Shown here: positions 24,419 to 33,769 of the stretch, piece by piece
Position numbering within the stretch: the stretch's first letter is position 1
How the letters are laid out: every line of letters begins with the position of its first letter
Assembly: GCF_008247605.1 (NCBI RefSeq)
Contig: NZ_CP043420.1
Location: 2,046,001-2,110,000 of the forward strand
Reading direction: 5' to 3'
From: Kushneria phosphatilytica
GTDB lineage: Bacteria > Pseudomonadota > Gammaproteobacteria > Pseudomonadales > Halomonadaceae
DNA length: 64,000 nucleotides
Made by a program: the position numbers and the translations under genes
The notes under the pieces: generated by a model
What the model saw: only the letters and a program-made list of their open reading frames with translations
The model's database searches: none
What the model was told of the DNA's origin: nothing

Positions 24419-25366
24419 ATGTCGCAGATGCTCGCACTCCATCGCAGTTATCGTTATTGCACCGAACGCTTCAGAGGTCTGAAGCGTTCCGATAGAAGGG
24501 AAACCCTTCGCCAGTTTCACAAACGCTTTGCGCATGTGCCCCATCTTGACCACCCGCGCTCCTTCAGTGAAAAGATCAACCGCTTCAAGCTAGAGGCAGA
24601 TCGACCACTCTATCGGGAGTTGGCCGACAAACTGGCCGTACGGGACTTTGTCCATGATCGACTCGGCGAAGAGGCCCTGATTCCCCTGCTGGCCTCGGGG
24701 GACCGACTCACTCGCGAACTATATGCTGACCTGCCCTATCGCTTCGTGATGAAGGCAACACATGGCAGTGCCATGAACCGCCTGGTCTTTGATCGCGATG
24801 AGTGCCATTTCCAAACCCTGCGTCGTGAAAGCGATCGATGGTTATGTCGCAATTTCTATTATGGCTCCCGTGAACGCCAGTATCGTCGCATCAGGCCTCG
24901 CCTGGTATTTGAACAGCTGATGCTCGATGCCAATGGTCAGGTGCCCGCGGACTACAAGGTGCACTGTTTCCAGCGTAATGGGCAGCGGCATACTGTTATT
25001 CAGGTCGATAGCAACCGGTTTGGAGAACACACACGCGACTACTTCACTGCTGACTGGGAACGCCTGCCATTGGCAGTCAAATTTCCCAATACCTCATCAG
25101 GAGCAGAACCTGAGCGCCCGACTCGCCTGTCGGCTCTGATCGAGGCCGCCTGGCAGCTGGCAGAGGGGTTTGCCTATGTCCGTGTGGATCTTTATCTCAT
25201 TGATGAAAAAATTTATTTCGGCGAGATGACTTTCACGCCCGGTAGTGGTTTTGAGCGTTTCCAACCGATTGACTTCGATCATCAATGGGGCAGCTGGTTC
25301 GACCTGGATCATCAGCTTTCGCTGTACAGCCGACGCGATCTCGAGGCGGTGCGTCGTGCCAGCTGA
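24419..25366 (+). CDS. ATP-grasp fold protein, TupA-like (surface polymer biosynthesis type)
   Basis: A 315-residue protein. The pattern HPRSFSEKIN, the ADKLAVRDFV helix, YRFVMKATHGS, the aromatic middle region, PADYKVHCF and the C-terminal FGEMTFTPGSGFERF match the TupA-like ATP-grasp family. Members occur in capsule and O-antigen loci and are thought to link amino acids or peptides to sugars of surface polymers. There is no signal peptide. Two ATGs (24419 and 24428) are possible; the first is used here. It converges on an acyltransferase 3 gene, also a polysaccharide-modifying type, so both may decorate a cell-surface glycan. No glycosyltransferase cluster is adjacent. Confidence 0.8.
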   Translation: MSQMLALHRSYRYCTERFRGLKRSDRRETLRQFHKRFAHVPHLDHPRSFSEKINRFKLEADRPLYRELADKLAVRDFVHDRLGEEALIPLLASGDRLTRELYADLPYRFVMKATHGSAMNRLVFDRDECHFQTLRRESDRWLCRNFYYGSRERQYRRIRPRLVFEQLMLDANGQVPADYKVHCFQRNGQRHTVIQVDSNRFGEHTRDYFTADWERLPLAVKFPNTSSGAEPERPTRLSALIEAAWQLAEGFAYVRVDLYLIDEKIYFGEMTFTPGSGFERFQPIDFDHQWGSWFDLDHQLSLYSRRDLEAVRRAS

Positions 25367-25485
25367 TGCCATGTTCTGAGCTTCATCCTGCCTGTCAATT
25401 CAGCAAGCAGCCGGAAAGGCGGATTTGGCGCTGAAACCAGTCCCGGGCGCGTCGACTTTCGTCAACGCCCCGGGCCTGTTTGCTG

Positions 25486-26544
25486 TCATGATCTTTCAGA
25501 GATGGCCTGTCCGGTAGCCTTCGCTGAAGAGCGTGTAGTGGCCCCGGATGGCATAAGCGCATTGGCAGTAAACAAAAGCGATACCACCCGACTGCGATTA
25601 TTGAGCCAGGCCAGCAGTGCGCTGATGCCAAGCACCACGGCAAAGTAGAAGGGAAACACCAGATCGGGATCGCTGTCGATAAAGCGGGTCATGAGAACAG
25701 GCGCCACCCAGGTAAAGGGGAAATGCACGAGGAAAATGGCCAGCGAGTTACGGCCGAACCATTGGAAAGGCCTCAGCAAAGGCGCCACCGCAGCGAGCAT
25801 GGTCACCTTGAGCAATAGCGTGATCACGATGAAGGCCATGGACATCTGCAACAGATCATAGCCGTAGACATTATCGATCACGCCTTCGTGAACCAGCCAT
25901 ACCCATACGCCCATGACCCCTACTGGTAGCAACAGACTCCAGCCGGCACGCTCGATGAACTGCCTGAACGCTTGCAGCCTGATACCAAGCAGCCCTCCGA
26001 CCATGAAAAACACCATGTAATAACCGAATTTCTCAAAACCGAAATAGTACATCGCCGTATAGCTGCTCATGACCAGAGCAAAACATAAAAGACGATTTGT
26101 TTTAAGAAGGAAAAAGGCAATTACATAATAGATCATTATGTAATAAATGAACCAGAGATGCATCATGGGGTGGAGAAAGAATGAGGACCAGAAGTCAACA
26201 GGCTCCTTTCCCAGATAATGAGCTCTCAAGATATATAAAACGTAACCGATCAGTGACCATATGATATAGGGATAAAGAATATTAACTGCCTTGCCACGAA
26301 AGTAACGGCGGCTTCCCTTCCCCATGGAACTGAAAACCAGCAGACCTGATAGAAACATCAGCGCCGGCATTCTGAATGGCGTCATGATGGCGTTGAACTG
26401 CAGGAAAGCTGATGATAACTCGGGAAATTTGATAGACATTGAATCTGCACTGTGCAGATAAACCACCATGAAAATCGCAATCCCGCGGAGCGCGTCCATC
26501 CACTCGAAACGACCGCTACTCGCACGCGTGACACTACTGGACAT
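25486..26544 (-). CDS. Acyltransferase 3 family integral membrane protein (OafA/NodX type)
   Basis: Transfers acyl groups, commonly acetyl, to sugars at the membrane. It is 352 residues from the ATG at 26544; the reading frame is open upstream, but that part is AT-rich and poorly coding. About ten membrane helices are visible. The family's N-terminal signature RFEWMDALRGIAIFMVVYLHS with the catalytic-type His, FRMPALMFLSG, and MHLWFIYYIM are present. The gene has distinctly lower GC than its neighbours in the middle part (many AAA, TTT and ATA codons) and an AT-rich upstream region, which hints at horizontal acquisition. The target glycan is unknown; it may be the same one as for the ATP-grasp protein next door. 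Confidence 0.85.
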   Translation of the reverse strand: MSSSVTRASSGRFEWMDALRGIAIFMVVYLHSADSMSIKFPELSSAFLQFNAIMTPFRMPALMFLSGLLVFSSMGKGSRRYFRGKAVNILYPYIIWSLIGYVLYILRAHYLGKEPVDFWSSFFLHPMMHLWFIYYIMIYYVIAFFLLKTNRLLCFALVMSSYTAMYYFGFEKFGYYMVFFMVGGLLGIRLQAFRQFIERAGWSLLLPVGVMGVWVWLVHEGVIDNVYGYDLLQMSMAFIVITLLLKVTMLAAVAPLLRPFQWFGRNSLAIFLVHFPFTWVAPVLMTRFIDSDPDLVFPFYFAVVLGISALLAWLNNRSRVVSLLFTANALMPSGATTRSSAKATGQAISERS

Positions 26545-26962
26545 AAGCAATATCCATTTCGATTCGGGAAAAGTTGAACAGCCAATATAATATATAATTG
26601 CAGCGTTAATTCTGTGCTGATACACCCCGCAGCATGTTATTTTATTTCACAGCAGGCATATTTGATTATTAATCATTACCGAACACAAACTTTCAATCGA
26701 ATCTGATACCAAAACCAGCTGAAAAAAGAATGACTCCCGATATTAAAAAAACAGGAAAAGTATTAATCTTTTAGCCAGAAAAAATTACCAGTAGTGAGAG
26801 TAGAAGCTTTTCAGCTCATACTCGTGCCAGCTCAGTGCCTGACAGAAAAGGCGACGAACCGTGCTCACAAAAGGCAGGGATGGTGAAGAAAGGGGTATAG
26901 TGCCTCCGGAGCTGGCAGTACTGCCAGCTCATATTCGAGCATTCACGTGTTATTGGAGCGTT
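26545..26962. other. AT-rich 418-base intergenic region
   Basis: No gene is seen. Most of it is strongly AT-rich compared with the rest of the window, with runs such as TATAATATATAATT near 26590. These could carry the leftward promoter of the acyltransferase gene. The right end contains a 22-base perfect palindrome. The composition is typical of horizontally gained DNA silenced by H-NS-like proteins. Confidence 0.5.
26909..26930. repeat. 22-base perfect palindrome
   Basis: GAGCTGGCAG-TA-CTGCCAGCTC reads the same on both strands. It lies 32 bases past the stop of the minus-strand DUF4202 gene. It could be a terminator stem (though with no loop and no U-run), a protein binding site, or a small mobile palindrome. 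Confidence 0.4.
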
Positions 26963-27565
26963 TCAGCGCGTCTCGGCCGCCAGAGCCCGTTCAACCAGCG
27001 CCCGTGATCGCCCGGTCAGATGAATTTCGCCGGCCAGCTGATGACCTCGCTCGGACATCTTGCGCCAGGTCCGTCTGAGTATGGTAACGACCCTTTCATC
27101 CTCGTGCTTCGCTGCAAACGCATCGAATTCGTACTGAAGGAAGACAAGACAAGCCGTATCTTCCAGCGCACGGGTGTCAACGTCGTGCCGCAAATCCTCC
27201 TTGCGGACCAATGCCGCTACTCGTTCAGCGGTCTCACGGTCATAACCACATTCCAGCACTATTTCCTGTGCCAGGTCGGCCTGACGCTGTTTGAGCTCGG
27301 TTCGCCAGGCATGGTAACCGGGCCGATCCATGGGGTAGCGATCACGCGGAATCTCCCAGCGGCGCAGATGCTGGGCACAAACCGCCAGACGCAAATAATC
27401 CGGTGCCTCAGGGTGAACCCGCTCAAGCCAGGCACTCATGCGTTTGGCGTAAAGCAGTTCGTGAGGCACCGATTCCCCCTGTTCATTGACCGTCGAACGC
27501 GGATCGTCGGCGTGCTCGCGATTCAGACGCGCCATGGCATTTCGAAAACGATCACTGTCACTCAT
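26963..27565 (-). CDS. DUF4202 family protein
   Basis: A 200-residue soluble helical protein of the DUF4202 family. Typical features are FRNAMARLNREHADDP at the start, ELLYAKRMSAWLERV, CAQHLRRWEIPRDRYP, and KEDLRHDVDTRALEDTACLVFL. The conserved His, Asp and Glu residues suggest a metal-binding HD-like fold, but no activity is known for the family. It is divergent from, and 192 bases away from, the FMN glutamate-synthase-like gene; DUF4202 genes often sit near nitrogen-assimilation genes. The start codon has only a distant GAGGA as ribosome site. Confidence 0.8.
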   Translation of the reverse strand: MSDSDRFRNAMARLNREHADDPRSTVNEQGESVPHELLYAKRMSAWLERVHPEAPDYLRLAVCAQHLRRWEIPRDRYPMDRPGYHAWRTELKQRQADLAQEIVLECGYDRETAERVAALVRKEDLRHDVDTRALEDTACLVFLQYEFDAFAAKHEDERVVTILRRTWRKMSERGHQLAGEIHLTGRSRALVERALAAETR

Positions 27566-27757
27566 GTCTACCGATTTCCTCTGTTATCGTTCTGCCGTTT
27601 GCCGTCATGCTCTCATGAGTGCTCCAGGAGGCACCAATGCGTTCTTTTCCTACCAGCCGAGCCAGCTCAAAACTTGAAGAGCGCACCTTTCGGGCTATAA
27701 CTGAAGGATCGCTTAATGCACATAGCGGCATTTATATCGTGATGATAACGAGGTGAC

Positions 27758-29335
27758 ATGTACCGCCAACTTTTCTATCTGTTAACCCCTCTCAGCCTGG
27801 CTTTGATCGCAGTGCTGTCCATATTCTGGCTACCGGCCCTCTGGCTGCTGATCATCTGGCTTCCGCTGGCATTGATCGGTCTGCATGACCTGCGTTGCCC
27901 GACCAATGTCCTCAACAACTATCCGGTTATCGGGCACCTGCGCTACATGCTGGAGTTCGTGCGGCCAGAACTGCGCCAGTACTTTTTCGAATCCGAAACC
28001 AGCGGCCGCCCCTTTTCACGCGAAAAGCGCAATCTCATCAATGCCCGCGCCGATGGCGGCTCCGATACTTCCCCTTTCGGCACCATTCGTGATGTTGAAG
28101 CGCCCGGCTACAATTTTTCCGGCCACTCCATTCAGCCCGGCGAAGTCTCCGAAGAGAATCGCCGTATTGTTGTCGGCGGTCCCCAGTGTCGCCGCCCTTA
28201 CAATGCATCACGACTCAACATATCGGCCATGAGCTTCGGCTCACTTTCCGGCAGCGCCGTTGAGGCCATGAACCAGGGCGCTCGGATGGGCGGCTTTGCC
28301 CATGATACCGGGGAAGGCGCCATCAGCCCCTATCATGAAAAGCATGGTGGCGATCTGATCTGGGAACTGGGCACGGCCTATTTCGGCTGCCGTACCAAAG
28401 AGGGGCGCTTTGATCCGGATACCTTTCGCGACAAGGCGCAAGGCGATCAGGTCAAGATGATCGAGATCAAGATCTCCCAGGGGGCCAAACCCAGCCACGG
28501 CGGTCTGTTGCCCGCCGCCAAGGTCAATGAGGAAATCGCGCAAACCCGACAGATCGAAGCGGGGCAGGACTGTCCTTCACCAGCCTCGCATCCGGAATTT
28601 TCCAATCCACGCGAAATGCTCGAGTTCGTGACTCGCCTTCGTGAACTTTCCGATGGCAAACCGGTTGGCATCAAGCTCTGCATAGGCAAGCGCAGCGAGT
28701 TTCTGAGCATCTGCCGGGCGATGGTCGAAACCGGCACTCTGGTCGACTTCATCACCGTTGACGGTGCAGAGGGAGGTACTGGCGCAGCGCCCCAGGAGTT
28801 CTCCGACAGCCTTGGCGCCTATATCGATGAGGCACTGCCCTTTGTCGATAACGCCCTGCGTGGGACTGGGCTGCGCCAGCATATCCGCCTCATTGCCAGC
28901 GGCAAGGTGGCCCTGGGTTATGACATGGTGGTCAAGACAGCGCTGGGCGCCGATATGTGTAACGCAGCCCGAGCCTTCATGTTTGCAGTTGGCTGTATTC
29001 AGGCCCGGCGCTGTCATACCAACCGCTGCCCCACCGGAGTGACCACTCAGGATCCTAAACGGGCACGGGCCGTGCATGTGCCCACCAAGGCCGAACGTGT
29101 TCGGCAGTATCACAAGGCCACGCTCGACTCTTTTGCCGCCCTGACCGGCGCCATGGGGCTCTCACGATTCGAGGATCTGAGTGCCGAACATATTCAGCAT
29201 CGCAGTGAATATGCGCCCTCACAGCCAGCCAGTCGCTTCAGCTGGCCGGCACTGAGCGATGGCCAGCTACTGGGAGATGAGATCCCCGCCCCCTGGCAGG
29301 AGTGCTGGCAGGCAGCCGGTGTGGATCGCTTCTAA
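27758..29335 (+). CDS. FMN-binding glutamate synthase-like protein with N-terminal membrane helices
   Basis: A 525-residue protein with the central and FMN domains of glutamate synthase but without the glutaminase domain and without the beta (NADPH) subunit. Residues 5-43 form two membrane helices. The FMN barrel includes NISAMSFGSLSGSA, the TVDGAEGGTGAAP phosphate loop at about 333-344, and SGKVALG. The iron-sulfur cluster cysteines C413, C419 and C424 are in CIQARRCHTNRC. Such stand-alone proteins are common in proteobacteria; their electron donor and real substrate are unknown. The ATG follows AGGTGA closely. A strong hairpin follows the stop codon. Confidence 0.9.
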   Translation: MYRQLFYLLTPLSLALIAVLSIFWLPALWLLIIWLPLALIGLHDLRCPTNVLNNYPVIGHLRYMLEFVRPELRQYFFESETSGRPFSREKRNLINARADGGSDTSPFGTIRDVEAPGYNFSGHSIQPGEVSEENRRIVVGGPQCRRPYNASRLNISAMSFGSLSGSAVEAMNQGARMGGFAHDTGEGAISPYHEKHGGDLIWELGTAYFGCRTKEGRFDPDTFRDKAQGDQVKMIEIKISQGAKPSHGGLLPAAKVNEEIAQTRQIEAGQDCPSPASHPEFSNPREMLEFVTRLRELSDGKPVGIKLCIGKRSEFLSICRAMVETGTLVDFITVDGAEGGTGAAPQEFSDSLGAYIDEALPFVDNALRGTGLRQHIRLIASGKVALGYDMVVKTALGADMCNAARAFMFAVGCIQARRCHTNRCPTGVTTQDPKRARAVHVPTKAERVRQYHKATLDSFAALTGAMGLSRFEDLSAEHIQHRSEYAPSQPASRFSWPALSDGQLLGDEIPAPWQECWQAAGVDRF

Positions 29336-29363
29336 AGCGGTATATTGTTGCTGGCAACAGCAG

Positions 29364-29394
29364 ATCGCCCTGTCGTGATAAACGACAGGGCGAT
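29364..29394. terminator. Perfect 13-bp hairpin at a convergent junction
   Basis: ATCGCCCTGTCGT and ACGACAGGGCGAT pair without mismatch around GATAA, between the glutamate-synthase-like stop and the stop of the minus-strand MetE-like gene. A smaller hairpin (CGGATT/AATCCG) follows. There is no T-run, but the stem is very stable and fits a bidirectional terminator. Confidence 0.55.
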
Positions 29395-29431
29395 GGCATG
29401 CATTGCTCGGATTTGATACTCGAATCCGGGG

Positions 29432-30553
29432 TCAGTCCCAGATCTCATCAGCCAGTTCGACCACCAGGCCCAGCTTGGCCCACTGCTCATCTTCACTGAG
29501 CTGGTTGCCTTCTTCAGTCGAGGCAAAACCGCACTGTGGACTCAGGCAGAGCTGATCGAGTGGCGCATGGAGGCTGGCCTCCTGAAAGCGGCGCCTGATG
29601 TCCGACTTTGCCTCCAACTCGCCATTCTTGGTCGTAATCATGCCCAATACAGCCTGCTGATGCCCCCGGGGCAGAAAGCGCAGCGGTTCAAAGCCTCCGG
29701 CACGATCACTGTCGTATTCCAGGAAAAAGGCATCGACATCAACACCGCCCAGCAATGTTTCAGCCACCGGCTCATAGCCCCCTTCGCTGATCCAGGTCGA
29801 GCGGAAATTTCCCCGACAGACATGAAGGCTGACATGCATATCCGCAGGCCGGTCACGTAACGCCCGATTGAGGACCTCGGCATAGCGATACTGCAGTTGC
29901 TCGGGTTGCTCCTCACCTCGCTGGCGTGCGGCTTCCAGCTCCCTGTCCGAACACAGATAGGCCCAGACTGTATCATCGAGCTGCAGATAGCGGCAGCCAG
30001 CTGCGTGGAAGGCATGAATGGCTTCACGCCAGGCCTCGGCAACATCATCAAAGAAAGCATCCAGCTCAGGATAAACCTCGCGACTGATCCGGTTTCTGCC
30101 AACACGAAAATGCAGCACGCTGGGGCTGGGAATGGTCATCTTGGCGACCGAGTGCTGCGTGATCCCATCCAGAAAGCGAAAATCGTCCAGCATCGTATGA
30201 TCGGGGTTGAAACGTACCCGATCCACTACACGAATGCCGCGAGAAGGCGTCTGGCGCCCCTGAAACTGAATGCCCTGCTCGGGTGTATACCCTTCCACAC
30301 CATGAAGTTGTTCAAGAAAATCAAAGTGCCACCAGGCACGCCGGAACTCACCATCGGTCACGGCCTTTAATCCGAGCGACTCCTGATGCGCCACAACACG
30401 GCGAATCTCTTCATCCTCCACCCGACGCAGCTGATCGGCACTGATCTCATCTGCCTGATACTGTTTCCGGGCCGATTTAATGGCATCACTACGCAGCAGA
30501 CTGCCCACCATGTCGGCCCGAAACGGAGGACGTAACGGTTCGGATTGACTCAT
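29432..30553 (-). CDS. MetE C-terminal-like cobalamin-independent methyltransferase
   Basis: A 373-residue zinc methyltransferase related to the catalytic half of MetE (YxjG/YxjH and UroD/MetE type). The zinc ligands are visible as H244 and C246 in SLHVCRGNF, E279 in FFLEYDSD, and C341 in SPQCGFAS. The N-terminus has ADMVGSLLRS and VTDGEFRR, both typical. It lacks the N-terminal folate-binding half of full MetE (about 750 residues). It may therefore use another methyl donor, such as methylcobalamin, methylated folate monoglutamate or S-methylmethionine, to make methionine. It is a single gene, convergent with the glutamate-synthase-like gene. Confidence 0.88.
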   Translation of the reverse strand: MSQSEPLRPPFRADMVGSLLRSDAIKSARKQYQADEISADQLRRVEDEEIRRVVAHQESLGLKAVTDGEFRRAWWHFDFLEQLHGVEGYTPEQGIQFQGRQTPSRGIRVVDRVRFNPDHTMLDDFRFLDGITQHSVAKMTIPSPSVLHFRVGRNRISREVYPELDAFFDDVAEAWREAIHAFHAAGCRYLQLDDTVWAYLCSDRELEAARQRGEEQPEQLQYRYAEVLNRALRDRPADMHVSLHVCRGNFRSTWISEGGYEPVAETLLGGVDVDAFFLEYDSDRAGGFEPLRFLPRGHQQAVLGMITTKNGELEAKSDIRRRFQEASLHAPLDQLCLSPQCGFASTEEGNQLSEDEQWAKLGLVVELADEIWD

Positions 30554-30669
30554 GTTTTACTCCATCGTGGCTTATCGGGATGGACGCATATTCTGAAGAC
30601 CTGTCATCCTGAAAACCATCGATTCACAATCAACATGATCATGAAAACCGCTCATGGCAAAACGAGGCA

Positions 30670-31017
30670 TTACTCTTCGCCATTGACCGTACCTGGCGGG
30701 TGACCATACTTCGCCTCGAATTGCTCGATCATTTCCTGACAGCTGTTACGACGGTGATGGGCCACGGCATCATCGGCAGTTTCGCGGGTCTGTTGCTGGC
30801 ACTGTCGAATCGACTGCAGCTCATTAACCTTCTGCTCATCGGTACGATGAGTCGTCATATAGGCAATGATGATCCCATAAACCAGTACAATGAATGCCAG
30901 CGCTGCCAGCATCAGGCCCAGGCACCCTTTCCTGCTCGTTTTCTGTTCGCCATGAATGGACGAATCCTGCTGCTTGTTGGCACTCAATGCGACCACTTCC
31001 CTTCCATCGTCAATCAT
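30670..31017 (-). CDS. Hypothetical single-pass membrane protein (115 aa)
   Basis: A charged N-terminus of about 33 residues is followed by one clear membrane helix (CLGLMLAALAFIVLVYGIIIAYM) and then a helical, Gln/Glu-rich domain with two cysteines (IRQCQQQ and NSCQEM) ending HPPGTVNGEE. The tail is probably periplasmic. The start is uncertain: ATG 31017 has no ribosome site, and a TTG ten codons further in follows AAGGGA. No family is recognised. Confidence 0.55.
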   Translation of the reverse strand: MIDDGREVVALSANKQQDSSIHGEQKTSRKGCLGLMLAALAFIVLVYGIIIAYMTTHRTDEQKVNELQSIRQCQQQTRETADDAVAHHRRNSCQEMIEQFEAKYGHPPGTVNGEE

Positions 31018-31203
31018 CGGTCATCGCTGCGGTTCAAAAGCGATCGTAACAGCGGCATTGTGCCCATCAGGCCACCTTGCGCCTACCGGTTTTCACCGAC
31101 CGCTCTCAAACTGGCAGGGTATGCCTGTAGAGGATGCTCAATGAATCACGCCAGGCCTGCTCCTCTATCACAAGAGCACTATGGTATATCATGGGCGCCG
31201 ATT

Positions 31204-32457
31204 TCAGCGCTCGGCAGGAGAAGATCTACTCAGGTCAGTGTCCTGACCCGCTTGCCGTTCGGTAGCCGCGAGGCGGCGACTTTGCTGATAGAGCAGAAGA
31301 CAGAGTGCGCCACCTGAACAGGCTGACAGGGCTGCACACAGAAAAATGGCCGAATACCCTGCATGTCCGGCGATGAAACCGGCAAGCGGCCCGGTAACAC
31401 CTACGGCAGCATCCAGAAAGACCGAATAGGCGCCCAGTGCTGCACTACGACTCGCAGCATCAATGCGGTTGACCGCTACCACGCCCAGAGCCGGAAAGAT
31501 CAGTGAGACACCCAGTCCGGTCAGGGACGCGCCAGCCATCGCCATCACCGCAGAATCCGCCAGCCATAGCAGCAACAATCCCAGCGACTCCACACCAAAG
31601 CACACCAGAGCGACAGGATAGCCACCAAAGCGCCCGATACTGCCGGCAAACAGCAGCCTGGCAATGATGAAGGAAATGCCGAAGACCGCCAGGCCCCAGG
31701 CTGCATGATCCCACTGCTCGGCTGCAAAATAGAGCGTGATAAAGGTCGCGATCACACCATAGCCGATCGAACTCAGTGCCAGCCCCAGGCCAAAGGGGGC
31801 AACCCGACCAAAGACCCGTGAGAAAGGCATACGCTTGCCTGCAATCACCGGCGATGCCGGCCGCCGCCAGGCCATGGCCAGCGAAGTCAGTGCCAATAAG
31901 GCGATCACGATACCCACACTACCGACACCGCCCAGATCGACAATCAACGCGCCCAGAGGTGCGCCAATCGCCAGTGCCCCGAAACCGGCAATACCGTTCC
32001 AGGAAATCACACGGCTCATGTGGACCGGGCCTACCAGGCCGATACCCCAGCTTAGCGAGCCGGTTCCGATCATGCCCTGGGCCACCCCCAGAATCAGTCG
32101 ACTGAACAGCAGAATCAGCAGGCTGATCAGCGGCTGAGCCTGTAACGTTACTGCCAGCACTACCAGCAAACCATTCAGGGAGCAGCCCGCCATTCCAGCC
32201 ATGACAATGCGCTTGGCACCCAGCCGATCGGCAAGCTGTCCCGCAAACGGCCGCGATAACAGCGTGGCCACGAATTGCGCACTGATGACCACGCCCACGG
32301 TCACAGCACTGAAGCCCTGCTTGCCGGCCAGCCAGGGAGGCAGCACCGTCAGTGTCATACCGATACAGAGCATGCTGACAAAGGTGGAACTGACGATGGT
32401 GATGATCTGGAGCTTGAGCTTCAACGAGGTACGGGATGGATCGGATTCAGAGGACAT
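31204..32457 (-). CDS. MFS transporter (YhhS/YfcJ arabinose-efflux type)
   Basis: A 417-residue, 12-helix secondary transporter of the major facilitator superfamily. The ATG at 32457 is preferred over a GTG three codons upstream. The loop 2-3 signature FAGQLADRLGAKRIV, LILGVAQGMIGTG and the helix 8-9 loop IGRFGGYPV are present. The closest group by pattern is YhhS/YfcJ-like exporters of unknown physiological substrate, some of which give resistance to herbicides or sugars. It follows ycaQ on the same strand with a gap of 72 bases, so it may be the last gene of the xdhC-to-ycaQ string. Confidence 0.85.
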   Translation of the reverse strand: MSSESDPSRTSLKLKLQIITIVSSTFVSMLCIGMTLTVLPPWLAGKQGFSAVTVGVVISAQFVATLLSRPFAGQLADRLGAKRIVMAGMAGCSLNGLLVVLAVTLQAQPLISLLILLFSRLILGVAQGMIGTGSLSWGIGLVGPVHMSRVISWNGIAGFGALAIGAPLGALIVDLGGVGSVGIVIALLALTSLAMAWRRPASPVIAGKRMPFSRVFGRVAPFGLGLALSSIGYGVIATFITLYFAAEQWDHAAWGLAVFGISFIIARLLFAGSIGRFGGYPVALVCFGVESLGLLLLWLADSAVMAMAGASLTGLGVSLIFPALGVVAVNRIDAASRSAALGAYSVFLDAAVGVTGPLAGFIAGHAGYSAIFLCAALSACSGGALCLLLYQQSRRLAATERQAGQDTDLSRSSPAER

Positions 32458-32529
32458 GGGCACCACGAATGGGCTAATAAAGACAACACATCATACAACT
32501 GTAACAGGAATACCAGTGCTCGGTCCCAC

Positions 32530-33762
32530 TCAACCGGTACCCGGCTGCACACCGTTGCCTCCCCGAATAGCCATGTCGAGTGGCGATTGCCCCCGCAGCG
32601 AAACGCCGTTCAGACCGAGAAAATGTGCCAGTCGCTCCAGCTCCATACCCAATGCTGCACCGATCGCTTCGATATCTACCCCGGGTTCAGGATGCGCAGC
32701 GATTACCTCCAGCAGGCTTCTCATACGATCAGCACGTAAATCCAGCCTCGCCACCAGCTGCCCATCATGCAGAAAGGGCAACACATAGTAGCCATGCCGG
32801 CGCTGAGCGGCGGGCGTATAAATTTCAATGCGATAGTGGAAGTCGAACAATCGCGAAGCCCGATCACGATCCCACATCATGGGATCGAAGGGGGCCAATA
32901 ACGCCTGTTGACCAGCCATGGAGGCTGGGCGAGCACGAACATGACGCCAGGCCTCACTCCGCCACCCTTCGACGCTGACCGGTTCCAGCAGGCGCTGCTC
33001 TACCAGTTCATCGATGCGCGCCCGCGTTTCACCGGCACCGAGGCGAAAATAGCGCTGAAGATCATGGCGAGTGGCAACACCCATCGCGCCGGCGGCCCTT
33101 TCGACCAGAGCACGCTGCGCGTCATCAGTCCGCGGGGGCGTCTGTTCGTACAGCGAGCGTCCCACGACTCGTTCGGGCAGATCATAGACGCGCTCGAAGT
33201 TGTTACGCCGATGGGCCACCAGGATACGCCCGGACCAGAAGAGGTATTCCAGTGCTGTCTTGCCCTCGCTCCAGCCCCACCAGCTGCCCTTCGAGCGTCC
33301 GCCCCCGGCCAGCTCCGAAGCAGCCAGTGGACCGGCTCGCTCGATCTGCGACAGCATCTGCTCAATGAATTCCGGATGCGCCTGCGAAAAGCGTTTCAGG
33401 CGGCCCCAAAGCCCACCGCCGCCCTCTCGGGCACGCGCCATGCGCCAACGATAGAGCGGGTAATCCTCAATGGGAATCAGCGATGCTTCATGCCCCCAGT
33501 ATTCAAACAATCGGCGACGTGACGGCGGGCCCTGATTGAAACCATCAAGCTGATCGCGATCATAGTTACCCAGGCGAGAAAATAACGGCATGTAGTGCGC
33601 CCGGCACAGAACATTGACACTATCAATCTGTACGACCCCCAGGCGACGCACTGTTCGCAGCAGCGCTCTGCCATCAGCTGGTTGCACCGTGCTGCTGCCT
33701 CGAAACCCCTGAGCGCCAAGCGCCAGCCGGATAGCCTGCTGCCTTGAGAGGGAGACCGTCAT
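32530..33762 (-). CDS. ycaQ: YcaQ-like DNA interstrand-crosslink glycosylase (winged-helix HTH_42)
   Basis: A 410-residue protein. The start at 33762 follows GAGG by six bases. It belongs to the HTH_42 family of three tandem winged helices. The catalytic motif is Q45-I-D47 in VVQIDSVN, the QxD form of the YcaQ-like subgroup. That subgroup removes bulky alkylated bases and unhooks crosslinks made by nitrogen mustards. Downstream, YWGHEASL, PFDPMMWDRDR and RRHGYYVLPFLHDGQLVARLD are typical. It is preceded by a NYN nuclease-like gene only seven bases away, so the two are clearly co-transcribed. Confidence 0.88.
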   Translation of the reverse strand: MTVSLSRQQAIRLALGAQGFRGSSTVQPADGRALLRTVRRLGVVQIDSVNVLCRAHYMPLFSRLGNYDRDQLDGFNQGPPSRRRLFEYWGHEASLIPIEDYPLYRWRMARAREGGGGLWGRLKRFSQAHPEFIEQMLSQIERAGPLAASELAGGGRSKGSWWGWSEGKTALEYLFWSGRILVAHRRNNFERVYDLPERVVGRSLYEQTPPRTDDAQRALVERAAGAMGVATRHDLQRYFRLGAGETRARIDELVEQRLLEPVSVEGWRSEAWRHVRARPASMAGQQALLAPFDPMMWDRDRASRLFDFHYRIEIYTPAAQRRHGYYVLPFLHDGQLVARLDLRADRMRSLLEVIAAHPEPGVDIEAIGAALGMELERLAHFLGLNGVSLRGQSPLDMAIRGGNGVQPGTG

Positions 33763-33769
33763 GATGACC

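Noticed and set aside
26909..26930. LexA operator at the 22-base palindrome
   Set aside because: It fits only the loose CTG-N10-CAG pattern, lacks the TA-rich core of LexA boxes, and lies downstream rather than upstream of the nearest gene.
29432..30553. Truncated or broken metE
   Set aside because: The half-length protein has a complete zinc site and a normal start; stand-alone MetE-C-type enzymes of this size are a known family.
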